From contig JBAIAA010000808.1 in the NCBI GenBank assembly GCA_037893245.1, positions 248,001-312,000 on the forward strand: a stretch of 64,000 nt of DNA, read 5' to 3'. Both the position numbers and the translations under genes were made by a program. Below the pieces are notes generated by a model. That model was not told the DNA's origin. It saw only the letters and a program-made list of their open reading frames with translations, and searched no databases. Below, piece after piece: positions 61,201 to 64,000 of the stretch (position 1 is its first letter; the number at the start of each line of letters is the position of its first letter). This stretch comes from Crossaster papposus (taxonomy: Eukaryota; Echinodermata; Asteroidea; Velatida; Solasteridae).

Positions 61201-64000
61201 CTGAGTGAGGTGTAGATCAGACACGTGGATATACTCTATCTCTGTATTCTATCGCTGCTGTTCCTTCTGAGCAGGCTGAGTGAGACACGTGGATATACTC
61301 TATCTCTGTCTTCTACCTCTGCTGTTCCTTCTAAACAGGCTGAGTGAGGTGTAGATCAGACACGTGGATATACTCTATATCTGTCTTCTACCTCTGCTGT
61401 TCCTTCTGAGCATGCTGAGTGAGGTGTAGATCAGACACGTGGATATACTCTATCTCTGTCTTCTACCTCTGCTGTTCATTCTGAGCAGGCTGAGTGAGAC
61501 ACGTGGATATACTCTATCTCTGTCTTCTACCTCTTCTGTTCCTTCTGAGCAGGCTGAGTGAGGTGTAGATCAGATACGTCGATATACTCTATCTCTGTCT
61601 TCTATCTCTGATGTTCCTTCTGAGCAGGCTGAGTGAGGTGTAGATCAGACACGTGGATATACTCTATCTCTGTCTTCTACCTCTGCTGTTCCTTCTGAGC
61701 AGGCTGAGTGAGACACGTGGATATACTCTATCTCTGTCTTCTACCTCTGCTGTTCCTTCTGAGCAGGCTGAGTGAGACACGTGGATATACTCCATCTCTG
61801 TCTTCTACCTCTGCTGTTCCTTCTGAGCAGGCTGAGTGAGGTGTAGATCAGACACGTGGATATACTCTATCTCTGTCTTCCACCTCTGATGTTCCTTCTG
61901 AGCAGGCTGAGTGAGGTGTAGATCAGACACGTGGATATACTATATCTCTGTCTTCTACCTATGCTGTTCCTTCTGATCAGGCTGAGTGAGACACGTGGAT
62001 ATACTCTATCTCTGTCTTCTACCTCTGCTGTTCCTTCTGAGCAGGCTGAGTGAGACACGTGGATATACTCTATCTCTGTATTCTACCTCTGCTGTTCCTT
62101 TTGAGCAGGCTGAGTGAGGTGTATATCAGACACGTGGATATACTCTATCTCTGTCTTCTACCTCTGATGTTCCTTCTGAGCAGGCTGAGTGAGGTGTATA
62201 TCAGACACTTGGATATACTCTATTTCTGTCTTCTACCTCTGATGTTCCTTCTGAGCAGGCTGAGTGACGTGTAGATCAGACACGTGGATATACTCTATCT
62301 CTGTCTTCTACCTCTGCTGTTCCTTCTGTGCAGGCTGACTGAGGTGTAGATCAGACACGTGGATATCCTCTATCTCTGTATTCTACCTCTGCTGTTCCTT
62401 CTGAGCAGGCTGAGTGAGACACGTGGATATAGTCTATCTCTGTCTTCTACCTATGCTGTTCCTTCTGAGCAGGCTAAGTGAGGTGTAGATGAGACAAGTC
62501 GATATACTCTATCTCTGTCTTCTACATCTGCTGTTCCTTCTGAGCAGGCTGAGTGAGGTGTAGATCAGACACGTGGATATACTCTATCTCTGTCTTCTAC
62601 CTCTGCTGTTCATTCTGAGCAGGCTGAGTGAGACACGTGGATATACTCTATCTCTGTCTTCTACCTCTGCTGTTCCTTCTGAGCAGGCTGAGTGAGACAC
62701 GTGGATATACTCCATCTCTGTATTCTACATCTGATGTTCCTTTTGAGCAGGCTGAGTGAGGTGTAGATCAGACACGTGGATATACTCCATCTCTGTCTTC
62801 TACCTCTGCTGTTCCTTCTGAGCAGGCTGAGTGAGGTGTAGATCAGACACGTGGATATACTCTATCTCTGTCTTCCACCTCTGATGTTCCTTCTGAGCAG
62901 GCTGAGTGAGGTGTAGATCAGACACGTGGATATACTATATCTCTGTCTTCTACCTATGCTGTTCCTTCTGAGCAGGCCGAGTGAGACACGTGGATATACT
63001 CTATCTCTGTCTTCTACCTCTGCTGTTCCTTCTGAGCAGGCTGAGTGAGACACGTGGATATACTATATCTCCGTCTTCTACCTCTGCTGTTCCTTCTGAG
63101 CAGGCTGAGTGAGGTGTAGATCAGACACGTGGATATACTCTATCTCTGTATTCTATCGCTGCTGTTCCTTCTGAGCAGGCTGAGTGAGACACGTGGATAT
63201 ACTCTATCTCTGTCTTCTACCTCTGCTGTTCCTTCTAAACAGGCTGAGTGAGGTGTAGATCAGACACGTGGATATACTCTATATCTGTCTTCTACCTCTG
63301 CTGTTCCTTCTGAGCATGCTGAGTGAGGTGTAGATCAGACACGTGGATATACTCTATCTCTGTCTTCTACCTCTGCTGTTCATTCTGAGCAGGCTGAGTG
63401 AGACACGTGGATATACTCTATCTCTGTCTTCTACCTCTTCTGTTCCTTCTGAGCAGGCTGAGTGAGGTGTAGATCAGATACGTCGATATACTCTATCTCT
63501 GTCTTCTATCTCTGATGTTCCTTCTGAGCAGGCTGAGTGAGGTGTAGATCAGACACGTGGATATACTCTATCTCTGTCTTCTACCTCTGCTGTTCCTTCT
63601 GAGCAGGCTGAGTGAGACACGTGGATATACTCTATCTCTGTCTTCTACCTCTGCTGTTCCTTCTGAGCAGGCTGAGTGAGGTGTAGATCAGACACGTCGA
63701 TATACTCTATCTCTGTCTTCTACCTCTGCTGTTTCTTCTGAGCAGGCTGAGTGAGGTGTAGATCAGACACGTGGATATACTCTATCTCTGTCTTCTACCT
63801 CTGCTGTTCCTTTTGAGCAGGCTGACTGAGGTGTAGAACAGACACGTGGATATACTCTATCTCTGTCTTCTACCTCTGCTGTTCCTCCTGAGCAGGCTGA
63901 GTGAGACACGTGGATATACTATATCTCCGTCTTCTACATCTGCTGTTCCTTCTGAGCAGGCTGAGTGAGGTGTAGATCAGACACGTGGATATACTCTATC
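58209..64000 (+). repeat. HOR domain with 1754- and 1904-bp copies
   Basis: GGATATCC at 58703, 60457 and 62361 and matching blocks at 58209, 59963 and 61867 give steps of 1754 bp (11 S plus 14 L) and 1904 bp (11 S plus 16 L). The longer copy gains 150 bp, two L monomers, around 61.43-61.68 kb, where monomers with CAGATACGTCG and TATCTCTGATG replace the CTCTATATATG stretch; the same new block reappears at 63.35-63.55 kb. The domain continues beyond the window. Confidence 0.82.

Larger units (their letters stand above)
44087..64000 (+). repeat. 64/75-bp satellite array, right arm
   Basis: Continuation of the same satellite in the same orientation after the LINE. The first monomer is the right half of the one interrupted at 40345, so both arms are one array split by insertion. 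It runs to the last base of the window without a boundary. Its first 6 kb share the 87-bp irregular monomer with 38.9-40.3 kb; from about 51.1 kb the array returns to the GGATATCC-marked type. No gene or unique sequence is seen in this arm. Confidence 0.97.

Noticed and set aside
44087-64000. Similar small frames in the right arm, including a 74-codon plus-strand frame near 58.4, 60.1 and 62.1 kb
   Set aside because: These occur where GTGTATATC replaces GTGTAGATC and removes the stop. The leucine-rich peptide is the repeat unit read in one frame, not a gene.
1-64000. CRISPR-like regular repeats
   Set aside because: The whole 64/75-bp unit is repeated; there are no unique spacers between conserved repeats, and the LINE is eukaryotic.
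1-64000. CENP-B box or telomere repeat
   Set aside because: I saw no match to the CENP-B box core (TTCG....A..CGGG) and no TTAGGG or TTAGG runs, so centromeric or telomeric location stays a hypothesis.
1-64000. TATA-like GGATATAC and CTCTATATATG stretches as promoters
   Set aside because: They are part of the monomer or of one recurring variant, with no downstream gene; promoter activity cannot be argued from sequence.

Overview
The window is eukaryotic, almost entirely tandem satellite DNA, with one full-looking non-LTR retrotransposon (LINE) inserted in it. No host gene, rRNA, tRNA or CRISPR array could be supported. The host is probably an invertebrate animal. This rests only on the LINE: an APE-endonuclease/reverse-transcriptase element of the CR1/L2 kind whose protein opens with a hydrophobic segment and a 2A-like translational recoding motif, an arrangement known from sea urchin, amphioxus and mollusc elements. 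No species is claimed.

Layout. Positions 1-40345 and 44087-64000 (about 60.3 kb, roughly 850 monomers) are one head-to-tail satellite, all in the same orientation and running off both window ends. Two monomer lengths are mixed: a short form of 64 bp (S) and a long form of 75 bp (L), differing by an 11-bp block (GGTGTAGATCA). Nearly every monomer carries one CACGTG palindrome, a pyrimidine-rich half and a purine-rich half. Point variants recur in fixed order, so the monomers form higher-order repeats (HORs). Regular periods that I measured from marker variants are 1562 bp (1-14 kb), 300 bp (14.9-15.5 kb), 642/1006 bp (17.6-20.6 kb), 2140 bp (21-25.4 kb), 579 bp (26-27 kb and 47-48 kb), 1295 bp (29.6-32.2 kb), 1637 bp (35.4-38.3 kb), 1510 bp (47.8-49.9 kb), 1198 bp (52.3-54.1 kb), 1818 bp (54.3-58 kb) and 1754/1904 bp (58.2-64 kb). 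Almost all equal whole numbers of S and L monomers. Two alternative markers split the array into a mosaic: a GGATATCC monomer (28 seen, none between 37.1 and 51.6 kb) and a rearranged 87-bp monomer (8 seen, all between 26.0 and 49.4 kb).

The LINE lies at 40346-44086 on the minus strand: a 274-bp 5' leader, one intact 1043-codon frame (hydrophobic N terminus, 2A motif, endonuclease, reverse transcriptase), a 335-bp 3' end with AATAAA, and a heptamer tail. It is flanked by a candidate 5-bp target duplication, CTTCT. Empty copies of the same target monomer elsewhere in the array fix the junctions to the base and show that the element arrived after that repeat type had spread.

The short open frames scattered through the satellite are by-products of 75 being divisible by 3. 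They are not annotated as genes.
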